DNA from: Rhizobium sp. CFBP 8762
GTDB taxonomy: Bacteria > Pseudomonadota > Alphaproteobacteria > Rhizobiales > Rhizobiaceae
Length of the DNA stretch: 64,000 nt
Direction of reading: 5' to 3'
NCBI RefSeq assembly: GCF_014841565.1
Contig: NZ_JACYUD010000001.1
Location: 798,753 to 862,752, forward strand
In this document: one piece after another, positions 26,661 to 36,023 of the stretch
How positions within the stretch are numbered: the first letter of the stretch is position 1
Layout: each line of letters starts with the position of its first letter
Notes under the pieces: generated by a model
What the model saw: only the letters and a program-made list of their open reading frames with translations
Database searches by the model: none
Told to the model about the DNA's origin: nothing
Made by a program: the position numbers and the translations under genes

Positions 26661-27559
26661 CCTCTGGGCGTTTCCACCATCGCCACATGCTCGGCATCGA
26701 CCTTCTTGTAGAAGGTGGAGATGACGTTCCATGCCTCCTCAGCCGTTTCGACAAAGTGCAGCAGGTCCACATCTGCAGGCGAGATGGTGCCGAATTCCGC
26801 CAGCGCTTCAAAGTCGATGATCTTGCGCCAGAACTTTTCGCCGAACAGAATCAGCGGCACGAGAGCCATACGTCCCGTCTGCATCAGCGTAACGGTTTCA
26901 AACAGTTCGTCCAGCGTACCAAATCCGCCGGGGAAAACCGTGACGGCCTTGGCGCGCAGCAGAAAATGCATCTTGCGAATGGCGAAATAGTGGAAGTTGA
27001 AGCTCAGTTCCGGCGTTACATACTCATTGGGAGCCTGCTCGTGCGGCAGCACGATATTCAACGCGATGGAGGGCGCGCCCACATCGGCGGCACCCCGGTT
27101 GCCCGCTTCCATAACGCCCGGACCACCACCGGTAACCACGACATACTCCTTGTAATCATGGCTTTCAGCATGCTGGGAGCAAAGCTGCGCAAACTTGCGC
27201 GCTTCATCGTAGTAGACGGAGGCGGCGGTCAGGTTTTCGCGCTGGGTTTCGTTTTTCGCCGCCCATGCGTCCTGCCCGGGGGCCGGAATGCGCGCTCCGC
27301 CAAACATGACGATAGTGGATTTGATGCCCCGCTCGGACAGCATCATTTCCGTCTTCATCAGTTCCAGTTGCAGCCGGACCGGGCGCAATTCCTCGCGGCA
27401 GAGAAAATCGTCATCGGCATAGGCGAGGCGATAGGCGGGAGACAGGGTTTGCGGCGTTTTCGGCACGCCTTCGGCGCGGCGTTTGTCGTGGCCGCTATCG
27501 GCCAAGGGGTCCCAGACACCATCCTTGCGTCGCAGATGGGCTTTCTTCATGCGTGCCAT
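26657..27559 (-). CDS. LOG-family protein (TIGR00730)
   Basis: A 300-residue member of the LOG/lysine-decarboxylase-like family, which hydrolyses nucleoside 5'-monophosphates to the free base and ribose phosphate. The nucleotide-binding signatures are GGGPGVMEAGNRGA and PGGFGTLDELFE. It is longer than the roughly 200-residue plant-type LOG proteins and has about 85 extra N-terminal residues, as in the longer bacterial subgroup. The physiological substrate (cytokinin riboside or AMP) cannot be fixed from sequence. Confidence 0.87.
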   Translation of the reverse strand: MARMKKAHLRRKDGVWDPLADSGHDKRRAEGVPKTPQTLSPAYRLAYADDDFLCREELRPVRLQLELMKTEMMLSERGIKSTIVMFGGARIPAPGQDAWAAKNETQRENLTAASVYYDEARKFAQLCSQHAESHDYKEYVVVTGGGPGVMEAGNRGAADVGAPSIALNIVLPHEQAPNEYVTPELSFNFHYFAIRKMHFLLRAKAVTVFPGGFGTLDELFETVTLMQTGRMALVPLILFGEKFWRKIIDFEALAEFGTISPADVDLLHFVETAEEAWNVISTFYKKVDAEHVAMVETPRG

Positions 27560-27683
27560 ATCATCTCCTTGATTTCAGCCACTTGCCGAATCAATTTGGC
27601 TAAAACAGACTTCAATTTTTGCGGTCCATGCTCTACACGGTGGAAGTGATCTGCGATAGATGCCCGACTTTGAAGGATGCCCT

Positions 27684-28541
27684 ATGACAACCCAGGATTT
27701 AGCCGCCCTCGCCACCACGATCGACGCTGCTTTTGAGGCCCGCGACACCATCAACACCGCCACCAATGGCGAGGTGCGTGATGCCGTGGAAACCGCGCTG
27801 ACCCTTCTGGACGGCGGACAGGCACGCGTGGCCGAACGCCAGGCCGATGGCAACTGGACTGTCAACCAGTGGCTGAAAAAGGCCGTGCTTTTGTCGTTCC
27901 GACTCAATGCCATGGAGATCGTCAAGGGTGGTCCCGGCGCGTCGGTCTGGTGGGACAAAGTGCCCTCCAAGTTCGATGGCTGGGCAGAGGCCGATTTCGA
28001 AAAAGCCGGTTTCCGTGCTGTGCCGAATGCCGTCGTGCGCCGCTCCGCCTTCATCGCACCGAACGCGATTTTGATGCCATCCTTCGTCAATCTCGGTGCC
28101 TATGTCGGCGAAGGCACGATGGTCGATACATGGGCCACGGTTGGCTCCTGCGCACAGATCGGCAAAAACGTTCACCTGTCCGGCGGTGTTGGCATTGGCG
28201 GCGTGCTGGAGCCAATGCAGGCTGGCCCAACCATTATTGAAGACAATTGCTTTATCGGCGCTCGTTCGGAGGTCGTCGAAGGCTGCATCGTGCGTGAGGG
28301 TGCGGTTCTCGGCATGGGTGTGTTTATCGGCAAGTCCACCAAGATCGTTGACCGCGCCACCGGCGAAATCACCTATGGCGAAGTCCCGCCCTACTCGGTC
28401 GTCGTCGCCGGCTCTCTGCCATCGGCCAACACGATGCCAAACGGCCAGCCGGCACCGAGCCTGTACTGCGCCGTTATCGTCAAGCGCGTTGATGAAAAGA
28501 CACGGTCCAAGACCGGTATCAACGAATTGTTGCGCGATTAA
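27684..28541 (+). CDS. dapD: Tetrahydrodipicolinate N-succinyltransferase
   Basis: A 285-residue enzyme of the succinylase branch of lysine and diaminopimelate synthesis. A helical N-terminal domain is followed by a left-handed beta-helix of hexapeptide repeats ([20 protein letters not shown], in part, and [15 protein letters not shown]) and the C-terminal VKRVDEKTR region. The ATG at 27684 follows AAGGA. dapE lies 17 bases downstream, so the two pathway genes form an operon. Confidence 0.97.
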   Translation: MTTQDLAALATTIDAAFEARDTINTATNGEVRDAVETALTLLDGGQARVAERQADGNWTVNQWLKKAVLLSFRLNAMEIVKGGPGASVWWDKVPSKFDGWAEADFEKAGFRAVPNAVVRRSAFIAPNAILMPSFVNLGAYVGEGTMVDTWATVGSCAQIGKNVHLSGGVGIGGVLEPMQAGPTIIEDNCFIGARSEVVEGCIVREGAVLGMGVFIGKSTKIVDRATGEITYGEVPPYSVVVAGSLPSANTMPNGQPAPSLYCAVIVKRVDEKTRSKTGINELLRD

Positions 28542-28558
28542 AATATAAGGCAGCCAGA

Positions 28559-29752
28559 ATGACCACGACCAATCCCGTAGACACGCTGGCTGCCCTGATC
28601 CGCTGCCCATCGGTTACGCCTGCCGAGGGCGGCGCGCTTGCGGCCCTTGAGTCCATGCTGACGCCGCTCGGCTTCACGGTCGAGCGCGTTGTGATGCGCG
28701 ACGAGGGCACGCCTGACATCGAAAATCTCTATGCCCGCATCGGCACGGATGGGCCGCACCTGATGTTTGCCGGGCATACGGATGTGGTGCCAGTTGGCGA
28801 TGAAAGCGCATGGTCGCACGGTCCTTTTTCTGCCGATATCGCTGACGGCGAGATGTTCGGACGCGGCGCGGTGGATATGAAAGGCGGCATTGCCTGTTTC
28901 GTATCGGCCATGGCGCGGACAATCGAGAAACATGGCCCCCCTAAGGGGTCTGTTTCCTTCCTGATCACGGGTGATGAGGAAGGCCCGGCCATCAACGGCA
29001 CCGTCAAGCTGCTGGATTGGGCCGCCCAAAAGGGCGAGCGCTGGGACGCCTGCCTTGTGGGCGAGCCGACCAACCCGGACCGGTTGGGCGACATGATCAA
29101 GATTGGTCGTCGTGGTTCGTTGTCCGGCACCATCACCGTCCATGGCGTACAGGGCCACGCCGCCTATCCGCATCTGGCCGACAATCCCGTACGGGGCATT
29201 CTGCAATTAACACAAGCGCTGATGGATCCGCCTTTCGATAGCGGCACAACGGATTTCCAACCCTCAAATCTGGAAGTCACCACGGTCGATGTTGCAAACA
29301 GCGCGGTCAACGTTATTCCGGCCAAGGCGTCTGCCCGCTTTAATATCCGTTTCAATGACACGTGGGACGCCGAGACCTTGCGGGCCGAGATTATCCGGCG
29401 TCTGGACGAGGCAGCAGCCAACGGGCGGCTGCGTCCGGACCGTAAACCCGTGTCCTATGACATCACGTGGAGCGAACGCCCGTCCGAAGTTTTCCTGACG
29501 CGGGATGAACCGCTGATTGCAACACTGAGGCAAGCGGTAGCCGAGGTGACCGGCCATACGCCGAAACTTTCCACCACCGGCGGCACGTCGGATGCGCGGT
29601 TCATCAAGAACTACTGCCCGGTTGTGGAATTTGGTCTTGTCGGCCAAACCATGCATATGGTCGACGAGCGCGTCGCCGTCGCTGATCTTGAGACACTGAC
29701 AACAATCTACGAAACTTTCATTCAGCACTGGTTCGCCCATGCCGCGCATTGA
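28559..29752 (+). CDS. dapE: Succinyl-diaminopimelate desuccinylase
   Basis: A 397-residue zinc metallopeptidase-family enzyme that removes succinate from N-succinyl-LL-diaminopimelate. The metal ligands lie in FAGHTDVVP, GRGAVDMKGG and GDEEGPA, with GEPTNPDR and a C-terminal GLVGQTMHMVDE histidine. The dimerisation domain begins near residue 180 (GRRGSLSGTITVHG). It is translationally close to dapD and overlaps the next gene by 14 bases. Confidence 0.97.
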   Translation: MTTTNPVDTLAALIRCPSVTPAEGGALAALESMLTPLGFTVERVVMRDEGTPDIENLYARIGTDGPHLMFAGHTDVVPVGDESAWSHGPFSADIADGEMFGRGAVDMKGGIACFVSAMARTIEKHGPPKGSVSFLITGDEEGPAINGTVKLLDWAAQKGERWDACLVGEPTNPDRLGDMIKIGRRGSLSGTITVHGVQGHAAYPHLADNPVRGILQLTQALMDPPFDSGTTDFQPSNLEVTTVDVANSAVNVIPAKASARFNIRFNDTWDAETLRAEIIRRLDEAAANGRLRPDRKPVSYDITWSERPSEVFLTRDEPLIATLRQAVAEVTGHTPKLSTTGGTSDARFIKNYCPVVEFGLVGQTMHMVDERVAVADLETLTTIYETFIQHWFAHAAH

Positions 29753-30362
29753 GGAGGTTCAGCATTTGCTGGCCGGCCTTTGGCTGCTGATACAGGGCAA
29801 GCCAGAGGGTTTTTCGCATTTCGATTTCAGCAAGCACGGCTTGCGGCGCTCGTTCTGGGCGATCGTCTGGACCCTGCCTGCTCTGGCCATCGCGTGGGCG
29901 GCATGGCGGCTCGATTTTCTCGGCAATATGCCACCGGGCACGCAAACCGGCCCAAGCTATTTTCTGCGGCTCTTTGTCGTCGAAGTCATATCGTGGGTGT
30001 TTCCCCTTGTTCTGATTGCCTTGCTCGCGGGTCCACTCGGCTTTGCACGGCTTGTGGTGCCAATTGTCATCACATCGAACTGGCTGTCAGTGCCGCTCAG
30101 CTATGCACTGGCAGTGCCCATGGCATTGCAACTTTTGTTTCCCGCCGGTGGCGTCATCGCGCTGTTGGCCATGATGTTGCTGTTTACTGCCATCATGGCA
30201 CTCTTTCGGCTTTTGCGCACTGTCACGGGCAATCAGGTTCTGCTGGCAACGACCCTGACCGTTATCTTCCTGCTGACGCCGATACTGATCGAAGGAAAGC
30301 TCGACGCGTTGTTCGGCCTCGTTGCAAGTCCGCAAACGGCAGCAGACACTGGAAGTCCTTGA
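29739..30362 (+). CDS. Conserved membrane protein of unknown function
   Basis: A 207-residue protein with about five membrane helices (for example ALAIAWAAWRLDF, VISWVFPLVLIALLAGPLGF, GVIALLAMMLLFTAIMALF). The ATG at 29739 overlaps dapE by 14 bases. A TTG at 29766, preceded by GAGGAGG with an 8-base gap, is an equally good start. It is probably co-transcribed with dapD-dapE. I do not recognise a named domain; the gene seems to recur beside dapE in rhizobia. Confidence 0.75.
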   Translation: MPRIEEVQHLLAGLWLLIQGKPEGFSHFDFSKHGLRRSFWAIVWTLPALAIAWAAWRLDFLGNMPPGTQTGPSYFLRLFVVEVISWVFPLVLIALLAGPLGFARLVVPIVITSNWLSVPLSYALAVPMALQLLFPAGGVIALLAMMLLFTAIMALFRLLRTVTGNQVLLATTLTVIFLLTPILIEGKLDALFGLVASPQTAADTGSP

Positions 30363-30429
30363 TTATAAGTAACGCCTCATTTAGTATGTATTGCTACTTA
30401 GCAGCGTTTTGCGGAACAGAGGAACGGCG

Positions 30430-30810
30430 ATGTCATTTCTAATCAAGCTGATTTCTACTGCTATGGCTGTGTCCGGCTATTCAACAGCCTCTGCAAACGA
30501 ACCGGCCGCTGTCAAAAATCAGATCGTTATTCCGCTTCCAGCCGGGCAAACCGTAGAACGCACTGTCACCCAATATCAGTGTGGCCATCAGAAGGTGACC
30601 GCAGAGTATTGGAACGCTGGAGACATATCGCTGGTAGGCTTGACGCTTGCCGATCGCTACGTCGTCGCTGCCAATGTAATAGCAGCGTCTGCCGCCAAGT
30701 ATGCAGGCGATAGATATATCTGGTGGGCTGAGAGTGATGCTGCCACCCTCATTGATCTTTCCAAATCACGGGATGAGACCAGTGGCGTAAAATGCGTTCC
30801 CGTTAACTGA
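30430..30810 (+). CDS. MliC-like periplasmic lysozyme inhibitor
   Basis: A 126-residue secreted protein. A signal peptide of about 22 residues ends STASA before NEPAAV. The mature part shows the MliC/PliC layout: YQCGHQKVTAEYWN, ASAAKYAGDRYIWWAESDAATLID and a C-terminal GVKCVPV, with two cysteines placed to form the family's disulfide. MliC proteins protect peptidoglycan from C-type lysozyme. There is no lipobox cysteine, so it would be periplasmic rather than lipid-anchored. AGAGGA precedes the ATG. The following 249 bases are A+T-richer and hold no gene I can support. Confidence 0.72.
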   Translation: MSFLIKLISTAMAVSGYSTASANEPAAVKNQIVIPLPAGQTVERTVTQYQCGHQKVTAEYWNAGDISLVGLTLADRYVVAANVIAASAAKYAGDRYIWWAESDAATLIDLSKSRDETSGVKCVPVN

Positions 30811-31059
30811 ACGTCTTCGACAACGGATCCCCTGGTATTATCTTTTATTCTAATATTGACATTGACGATTGATTGAGGCTATCTGACCCCTTAACTGAGG
30901 GTAATTCTAAAAGCTTGGCGCTTTTATATGCCGACATTGCAATTGAGGTAACAGGCAAAACATGCTGTTGGACTGTGTTCCGCAGCATCATTTCAGAGCC
31001 TGCCGTCGCCCCTGCTCACAATATGAGCTGTAGTCACCTGTCCTGAAAAGGATTAGATT

Positions 31060-31296
31060 GTGAAAACGCTTCTTGATGCACAAAATATGGCGAAAACACT
31101 CCGAGCCGAACTGGCAGAACGGGATGTCTTTTCGTTGTCCTACGCCAATTGCCTTGATATCGTTGCCCGCCAATTTGGCTGCCAAAACTGGGAAATGCTG
31201 TCAGCACAGATCAACCAGTCAGCCAAATACAGTCTACGGCAAGAGCCCACGGAACACGGCGCTGCTGTCTCGTTAACGGAAGCCCAACTATCATAA
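31060..31296 (+). CDS. Small glyoxalase-superfamily-like protein
   Basis: A 78-residue protein starting at GTG with AAAGG 8 bases upstream. The segment AKTLRAELAERDVF, then SYANCLDIVARQFGCQNWEMLSA, resembles the conserved N-terminal helical module of proteins annotated as glyoxalase superfamily, where it is often (L)SHSECLELVARQ(F/L)G..(N/D)WN. No catalytic glyoxalase domain follows, so it is either a stand-alone version or a remnant. Function unknown. Confidence 0.55.
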   Translation: MKTLLDAQNMAKTLRAELAERDVFSLSYANCLDIVARQFGCQNWEMLSAQINQSAKYSLRQEPTEHGAAVSLTEAQLS

Positions 31297-31338
31297 TGCT
31301 GCAGGTACGCGTGTTGTCCGGGCGTAAAGCGATGCCGC

Positions 31339-32112
31339 TTAATCGAAATGCGCTGTCTGTTCGTGTGTTGGGTAATCCACCTGCATGAAGTAAAGCCCAT
31401 CGGGCGGGGCAACGGGTCCGCATGCTTTGCGGTCCCTTGCCTCCAGTGCAGCACGCACATCGTCGGCACTCCACTTGCCATCGCCCACCAGCTTGATCGT
31501 GCCTGCAAAGGATCGGATCTGGTTGTGCAGGAAGCTTTGGGCGGTTGCCCGCATTTCGATGACATCACCGATCCGCGTCACATCCAGCCGTTCCAGCGTG
31601 CGTACCGGACTGTTGGCCTGACAATGAGTGGAGCGAAATGTCGTGAAATCATGACGCCCAACCAGCATCTGTGCGGCGGCATGCATAGCCTCGTGATCCA
31701 AAGGCTTGGCAACCCACCAGGCACGCTTGGCTTCCAGCGCCAGCGGCGCGCGACGGCACAGAATTCGATAGAGATAATGCCGGCGAAGCGCCGAGAAGCG
31801 CGCGTCGAACGTCTCGTCCACCGCCGTTACATCCAGTATGGCAATACGGTTTCCGGCCTGCATCAAATGCGCATTCAGTGCGTTTCTGAGCGTATCGGGC
31901 TTCCAGCCGCGCGTGAGATCCGCATGGGCCACCTGTCCCCGCGCATGGACGCCGGAATCCGTGCGGCCCGCACCGCGCACAGACGCCCCCTCCCCGGTCA
32001 GACCGAGAATGGCCTGCTCGATGGAGCCTTGAACCGACGCGCCATTGTCCTGCCGTTGCCAACCAACATAATTGGAGCCATCATATTCGACGGTAAAGCG
32101 AAAGCGCGGCAT
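31339..32112 (-). CDS. truA: tRNA pseudouridine synthase A
   Basis: A 257-residue enzyme that makes pseudouridine at tRNA positions 38-40. The catalytic aspartate lies in [12 protein letters not shown] near residue 53. The N-terminal [12 protein letters not shown] and the later FHNQIRSF-like segment ([12 protein letters not shown]) are standard. It begins directly after the fmt stop with no gap, so fmt and truA form a leftward operon. Confidence 0.97.
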   Translation of the reverse strand: MPRFRFTVEYDGSNYVGWQRQDNGASVQGSIEQAILGLTGEGASVRGAGRTDSGVHARGQVAHADLTRGWKPDTLRNALNAHLMQAGNRIAILDVTAVDETFDARFSALRRHYLYRILCRRAPLALEAKRAWWVAKPLDHEAMHAAAQMLVGRHDFTTFRSTHCQANSPVRTLERLDVTRIGDVIEMRATAQSFLHNQIRSFAGTIKLVGDGKWSADDVRAALEARDRKACGPVAPPDGLYFMQVDYPTHEQTAHFD

Positions 32113-33048
32113 TCACCCAAGCCTCGCGCCAACGGGCAGCGGTATTCCGTGCAGAAAATCCACAGCGGCCAACGGTTTGCCGCCCGCTTTCTGCAAGCGG
32201 GTCAGTTGTACCGCACCCGAACCACAGGCAACGATCAGCGGCTCGGCAATCACCGTTCCTGCATCGCCGGCGCCATCCGCTACGGTTGACGCCAACACCT
32301 TGATGCGCTCCGGTTTGCCGCCGAGCGTGATTTCCGTCCACGCACCGGGAAAAGGCGATAGCCCGCGAATATGGTTGTGAACCGTCACCGCATTCCCGGA
32401 AAAATCGATGCGGGTTTCCCCCTTGTCGATTTTGGCCGCATAGACCACGCCCTCGCTGGGCTGCGGCGTTAGCGGCAGGTCGTTGGCTTCCAGCTTACCC
32501 ATGGCTTCGCGCATCAGCTTTGCGCCCGTCAGCATCAGGCTGTCATGCAGTTCGCCTGCAGTAGTTGTCGGCGCAATCGGCACTTCGGCTGTCAGGGCAA
32601 CAGGGCCGGTGTCCAGCCCCTTGTCCATCTTCATCACCATCATACCGGTTTTGGTATCACCGGCCATGATCGCGCGCTGAATGGGGGCAGCACCGCGCCA
32701 GCGCGGCAGAAGCGAGGCATGGCCGTTGTAGCAGCCGAGCGTCGTGCCGGTCAGGATGGCTTCCGGCAGAAGCAGACCATAGGCCACGACCACAGCCACA
32801 TCTGCCTCAAACTCATGAAAGCGCTGCCTATCGTCTTCTGCCTTGAAGTTGACCGGAGTTAAGACCGGAATGCCCAGCAGTTCGGCGGACCGATGGACGG
32901 GGGATTTCTGCACATCCAGCCCACGCCGCCCACCCGGACGCGGCGGCTGGGTGTAGACCGCGACAATATGATGCCCAGCCTCAGCAAGGGCTGCCAGCGT
33001 GGGTACTGAAAATTCCGGCGTTCCCATGAAAATAATGCGCAATGGCAT
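32113..33048 (-). CDS. fmt: Methionyl-tRNA formyltransferase
   Basis: A 311-residue enzyme that formylates initiator Met-tRNA with 10-formyl-tetrahydrofolate. The catalytic set lies in [19 protein letters not shown] (Asn and His) and [10 protein letters not shown] (Asp). It begins [14 protein letters not shown]. The ATG at 33048 has GGAGG upstream; the frame extends 23 codons further without support. The C-terminal OB domain includes [11 protein letters not shown]. Def lies upstream on the same strand across a repeat-rich gap. Confidence 0.97.
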   Translation of the reverse strand: MPLRIIFMGTPEFSVPTLAALAEAGHHIVAVYTQPPRPGGRRGLDVQKSPVHRSAELLGIPVLTPVNFKAEDDRQRFHEFEADVAVVVAYGLLLPEAILTGTTLGCYNGHASLLPRWRGAAPIQRAIMAGDTKTGMMVMKMDKGLDTGPVALTAEVPIAPTTTAGELHDSLMLTGAKLMREAMGKLEANDLPLTPQPSEGVVYAAKIDKGETRIDFSGNAVTVHNHIRGLSPFPGAWTEITLGGKPERIKVLASTVADGAGDAGTVIAEPLIVACGSGAVQLTRLQKAGGKPLAAVDFLHGIPLPVGARLG

Positions 33049-33061
33049 ATCGTCAGCCTCC

Positions 33062-33162
33062 TTAGAGCATTCTCCGATCTCACTCGATCGAATCAGCGCT
33101 CTAACATCTTTATTCAAAGCATATTCTTTTCGATCCTCGCTTCGCGCCGGTCGGAATATGCT
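33062..33162. repeat. Double inverted-repeat intergenic element between def and fmt
   Basis: TTAGAGC (33062-33068) pairs with GCTCTAA (33098-33104), and AGCATATTC (33118-33126) pairs with GAATATGCT (33154-33162). Two adjacent hairpins with 27- to 29-base loops result. The element ends at the def stop. TTAGAGC also appears in the argB-downstream repeat, which suggests related mobile or regulatory palindromes. Confidence 0.8.
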
Positions 33163-33687
33163 CTAAAGCTTGGCTGAGGATTTCCCCTTGGCAAGCTTCG
33201 TGAATTTTTTGACCACCATTTCGCGCTTCAACCGCGAAACATAATCGATGAACAAGACGCCGTTCAAATGGTCGATTTCATGTTGCAGGCAGGTGGCGAG
33301 CAGCCCATCGGCCTCGACAATCTGCTGCTTGCCGTCACGGCCCAGATATTGGACAGTGATGGAAGCCGGACGCTCGACCTCGGCAAAATAATCGGGAATG
33401 GACAGGCAGCCCTCTTCATAGACCGAGCGCTCATCCGACGATGTCAGCACTTCCGGGTTCATGAACACCTGTGGCTGCGGTGCCTCGCCTTCCTTTGCCA
33501 GATCAATGACCAGCATCCGGCGCGGCACACCCACCTGAATAGCCGCCAGCCCGATGCCCGGCGCATCATACATTGTTTCCAGCATATCGTCCGCCAGACG
33601 CAAAATCTCGGAATCGACGGTTTCCACAGGGCGCGACACCTCGCGCAGCAACGGATCAGGAAGGATTATCAGCGGTTTTATCGTCAT
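33163..33687 (-). CDS. def: Peptide deformylase
   Basis: A 174-residue iron/zinc enzyme that removes the formyl group from new proteins. Motif 1 is [10 protein letters not shown], motif 2 EEGCLSIP with the metal cysteine, and motif 3 QHEIDHLNG with the metal histidines. The ATG at 33687 ([12 protein letters not shown]) is chosen by family length; the frame remains open for 41 more codons without domain features. It works in sequence with Fmt, whose gene is next. Confidence 0.97.
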   Translation of the reverse strand: MTIKPLIILPDPLLREVSRPVETVDSEILRLADDMLETMYDAPGIGLAAIQVGVPRRMLVIDLAKEGEAPQPQVFMNPEVLTSSDERSVYEEGCLSIPDYFAEVERPASITVQYLGRDGKQQIVEADGLLATCLQHEIDHLNGVLFIDYVSRLKREMVVKKFTKLAKGKSSAKL

Positions 33688-33796
33688 GGCGCTCTGATAA
33701 CCGATCTTTGGCCGCGATGGAATTCCGGTGTTGAACATTTTTATGACGCCCATATTTGTTCTCTTTATGATCTGGATTTTGTATGGGTTTCTGCTA

Positions 33797-34960
33797 ATGT
33801 CCCCGCCCATGGAAACTGATCACCTTAGCCAAACTCTCTATAACTTGACCCAAAGCCCCTACGCGCTGCCTGTCATGTGCGGTGTCTGCGTCCTTCTGCT
33901 GGTGATCCTGCTGCTGCGTGGGCGAACGCGGGCCACAGACCATGCGGGCGAGCAGATGGACGCGCTCTTGCATGCGCAGGCCGAGATGCAGGGTCGCATT
34001 GCTGCGATGGCTGATGTGTTCAGCACCCGGCAAGCGGAACTCAACCAGTCGATCAACCAGCGTATCGATGGCATGACCCACCGAATTGGCACGACACTGA
34101 CCGAGCAGACCAAGACCACCCACGATAATCTACGCCGATTGCAGGAACGGCTGGCTGTCATCGACACCGCACAGAACAACATTCAGACTCTGGCGAAAGA
34201 CGTGGTGGGCCTGCAAGCCATTCTGTCCAACAAGCAGACACGCGGCGCTTTCGGCCAGTCGCGCATGGAAACCATCATCGCCGATGCTCTGCCCATGCAT
34301 GCCTATGCTTTTCAGACCACACTTTCCAATGGGTCAAGGCCGGATTGCACGATCAGGATGCCGAACGGCCAGCCCGCTCTTGTGGTCGATGCCAAATTCC
34401 CGCTGGAAGCCTGGAATGCGATTCGCGCCGCACGCGATGCCGAAGCAGCCAAGCAGGCCGCCATGCGCTTTCGCCGCGATCTGGATGTGCATATCAAGGA
34501 CATCGCAACGAAATATCTGATTCCCGGCGAGACGCAGGAAACCGCTTTTCTGTTCGTACCGTCGGAATCCATTTTTGCGGATATTCACGAGCGTTTTGAG
34601 AGCATCGTGCAGAGTGCCAACCGCGCGCGCGTGGTCATTGTTTCGCCATCACTGCTGATGCTGTCCATTCAGGTCATTCAGTCCATTCTGCGTGATCAGC
34701 GGATGCGCGAGCAGGCCCACCTCATTCAGGGAGAGGTTATCCGGCTGATGGAGGACCTGACCCGGCTGGACGATCGTGTGCGAAAATTACAGGGGCATTT
34801 TTCCTCCGCGCAAAAGGATGTGGAACAGATCCTCACCTCCAGTGAAAAGATGGCAAAACGCGGGAGCCGCATCGAGGCCATGGAGTTCGAGACGCCGAGC
34901 GCGTTAACCCCACCGGAGCGAAGCGGTCAGTTGAAGCTTCGGGTGGTCGACGACGAGTAA
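33797..34960 (+). CDS. rmuC: DNA recombination protein RmuC
   Basis: A protein of about 387 residues with an N-terminal membrane helix near residues 20-40 ([17 protein letters not shown]), a coiled-coil stretch to about residue 140, and the RmuC domain with [23 protein letters not shown] and [15 protein letters not shown]. RmuC proteins limit DNA inversions and are predicted nuclease-like; the mechanism is unsettled. Starts at 33797 or 33809 are both possible, and neither has a good ribosome site. It is divergent from def, as in other rhizobia. Confidence 0.92.
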   Translation: MSPPMETDHLSQTLYNLTQSPYALPVMCGVCVLLLVILLLRGRTRATDHAGEQMDALLHAQAEMQGRIAAMADVFSTRQAELNQSINQRIDGMTHRIGTTLTEQTKTTHDNLRRLQERLAVIDTAQNNIQTLAKDVVGLQAILSNKQTRGAFGQSRMETIIADALPMHAYAFQTTLSNGSRPDCTIRMPNGQPALVVDAKFPLEAWNAIRAARDAEAAKQAAMRFRRDLDVHIKDIATKYLIPGETQETAFLFVPSESIFADIHERFESIVQSANRARVVIVSPSLLMLSIQVIQSILRDQRMREQAHLIQGEVIRLMEDLTRLDDRVRKLQGHFSSAQKDVEQILTSSEKMAKRGSRIEAMEFETPSALTPPERSGQLKLRVVDDE

Positions 34961-35045
34961 CGCGCCCATTGCGTCTATCAGAGCGTTGACGACAGCGGAC
35001 TGAATCGGGCAGTGTCGCGAAAAATGAAACAACAAGGCCACCTCC

Positions 35046-35945
35046 ATGATTACAGTGTTCGGCTCCATCAACATGGACCTTATTGCAACAACCGCCCGTC
35101 TGCCGAAGCCCGGTGAAACGGTGGCCGGAACCGGCTTTTCCACCGCCGCAGGCGGCAAGGGCGCCAATCAGGCGCTGGCGGCAAAGCGCGCCGGTGCTGA
35201 GGTGCGCATGGTGGGCGCTGTTGGCAATGACCATTTTGCAGCCGATGCGTTGGCGCTTTTGAAAGAAGCCGGGACGGATTTAACCGCCGTCAAAACCGTG
35301 GAAGAGCCGACCGGCACAGCGCATATTCTGGTGGGTGGTGATGGCGAGAATGTCATCGTGGTGGTAGAAAGCGCCAATGGCCGGGTCACGGCAACTGATG
35401 CGCACGAGACCGTCGCGGCGCTCACCGCGGACGATATACTGATGCTGCAACTGGAAATCCCCGCGGCTTCAGTCGAGGCCGCTCTGGTCGCTGCAAAAGC
35501 CAAGGGCCTCACCTCCATCATCAATATTGCACCGCTGACAGATGATGCCGAACGCCTTGGCCGAATGGCCGATATCGTTATTGCCAATGAAACCGAATTC
35601 GAGCTTCTCGCTGGCGCGCACAATTTGACTGCGGAGGCGCGTGAAGCGGCCATGAAAACGCTGCATGACGAGACCGGCCAGACGCTGATCGTGACGCTGG
35701 GGGGCGATGGCGTGGTGGCTATCAAAGCTGGCGCGATGTATCGCGCCCGGGGATTGACCATCGAACCAGTCAATACGGTCGGTGCTGGCGATACCTTCTG
35801 CGGCTATTTCGCCGCCAGCCTGAATGAAGGTCTGGACTTCGAGGCAGCGCTTCGCCGCGCCGCCGTCGCCGGATCACTCGCTTGCCTGAAACCCGGCGCA
35901 CAACCGGCCATTCCGACAGCAAATGAGGTTGCTGCGAAGCTCTGA
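35046..35945 (+). CDS. rbsK: Ribokinase
   Basis: A 299-residue PfkB-family kinase. Signature 1 is GGKGANQALAAKRAGAEV and signature 2 is NTVGAGDTFCGYFAA, containing the catalytic aspartate and the anion hole. The N-terminal GSINMDLIATTARLPKPGET is typical of ribokinase. The nucleoside hydrolase that releases ribose is encoded convergently next door, so both probably act in nucleoside salvage. Confidence 0.93.
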   Translation: MITVFGSINMDLIATTARLPKPGETVAGTGFSTAAGGKGANQALAAKRAGAEVRMVGAVGNDHFAADALALLKEAGTDLTAVKTVEEPTGTAHILVGGDGENVIVVVESANGRVTATDAHETVAALTADDILMLQLEIPAASVEAALVAAKAKGLTSIINIAPLTDDAERLGRMADIVIANETEFELLAGAHNLTAEAREAAMKTLHDETGQTLIVTLGGDGVVAIKAGAMYRARGLTIEPVNTVGAGDTFCGYFAASLNEGLDFEAALRRAAVAGSLACLKPGAQPAIPTANEVAAKL

Positions 35946-35960
35946 GATCTAAGCTAGATT

Positions 35961-36004
35961 CGTGCAGACAATCCCTGTGCTGAACACCAGGGATTGTCTG
36001 CACG
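35961..36004. terminator. 17-bp perfect hairpin between convergent genes
   Basis: CGTGCAGACAATCCCTG (35961-35977) pairs without mismatch with CAGGGATTGTCTGCACG (35988-36004) around a 10-base loop. It lies 16 bases after rbsK and 20 bases before the end of the nucleoside hydrolase gene. There is no T-run on either strand. Its place suggests a bidirectional transcription end or transcript-stabilising structure, but a protein-binding palindrome is possible. Confidence 0.6.
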
Positions 36005-36023
36005 GGGATACGACCGAACCGCT

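Noticed and set aside
30811-31059. A small gene or RNA in the A+T-richer gap after the MliC-like gene
   Set aside because: No open frame with a ribosome site and no strong hairpin with a T-run could be found, so the gap is left unannotated.
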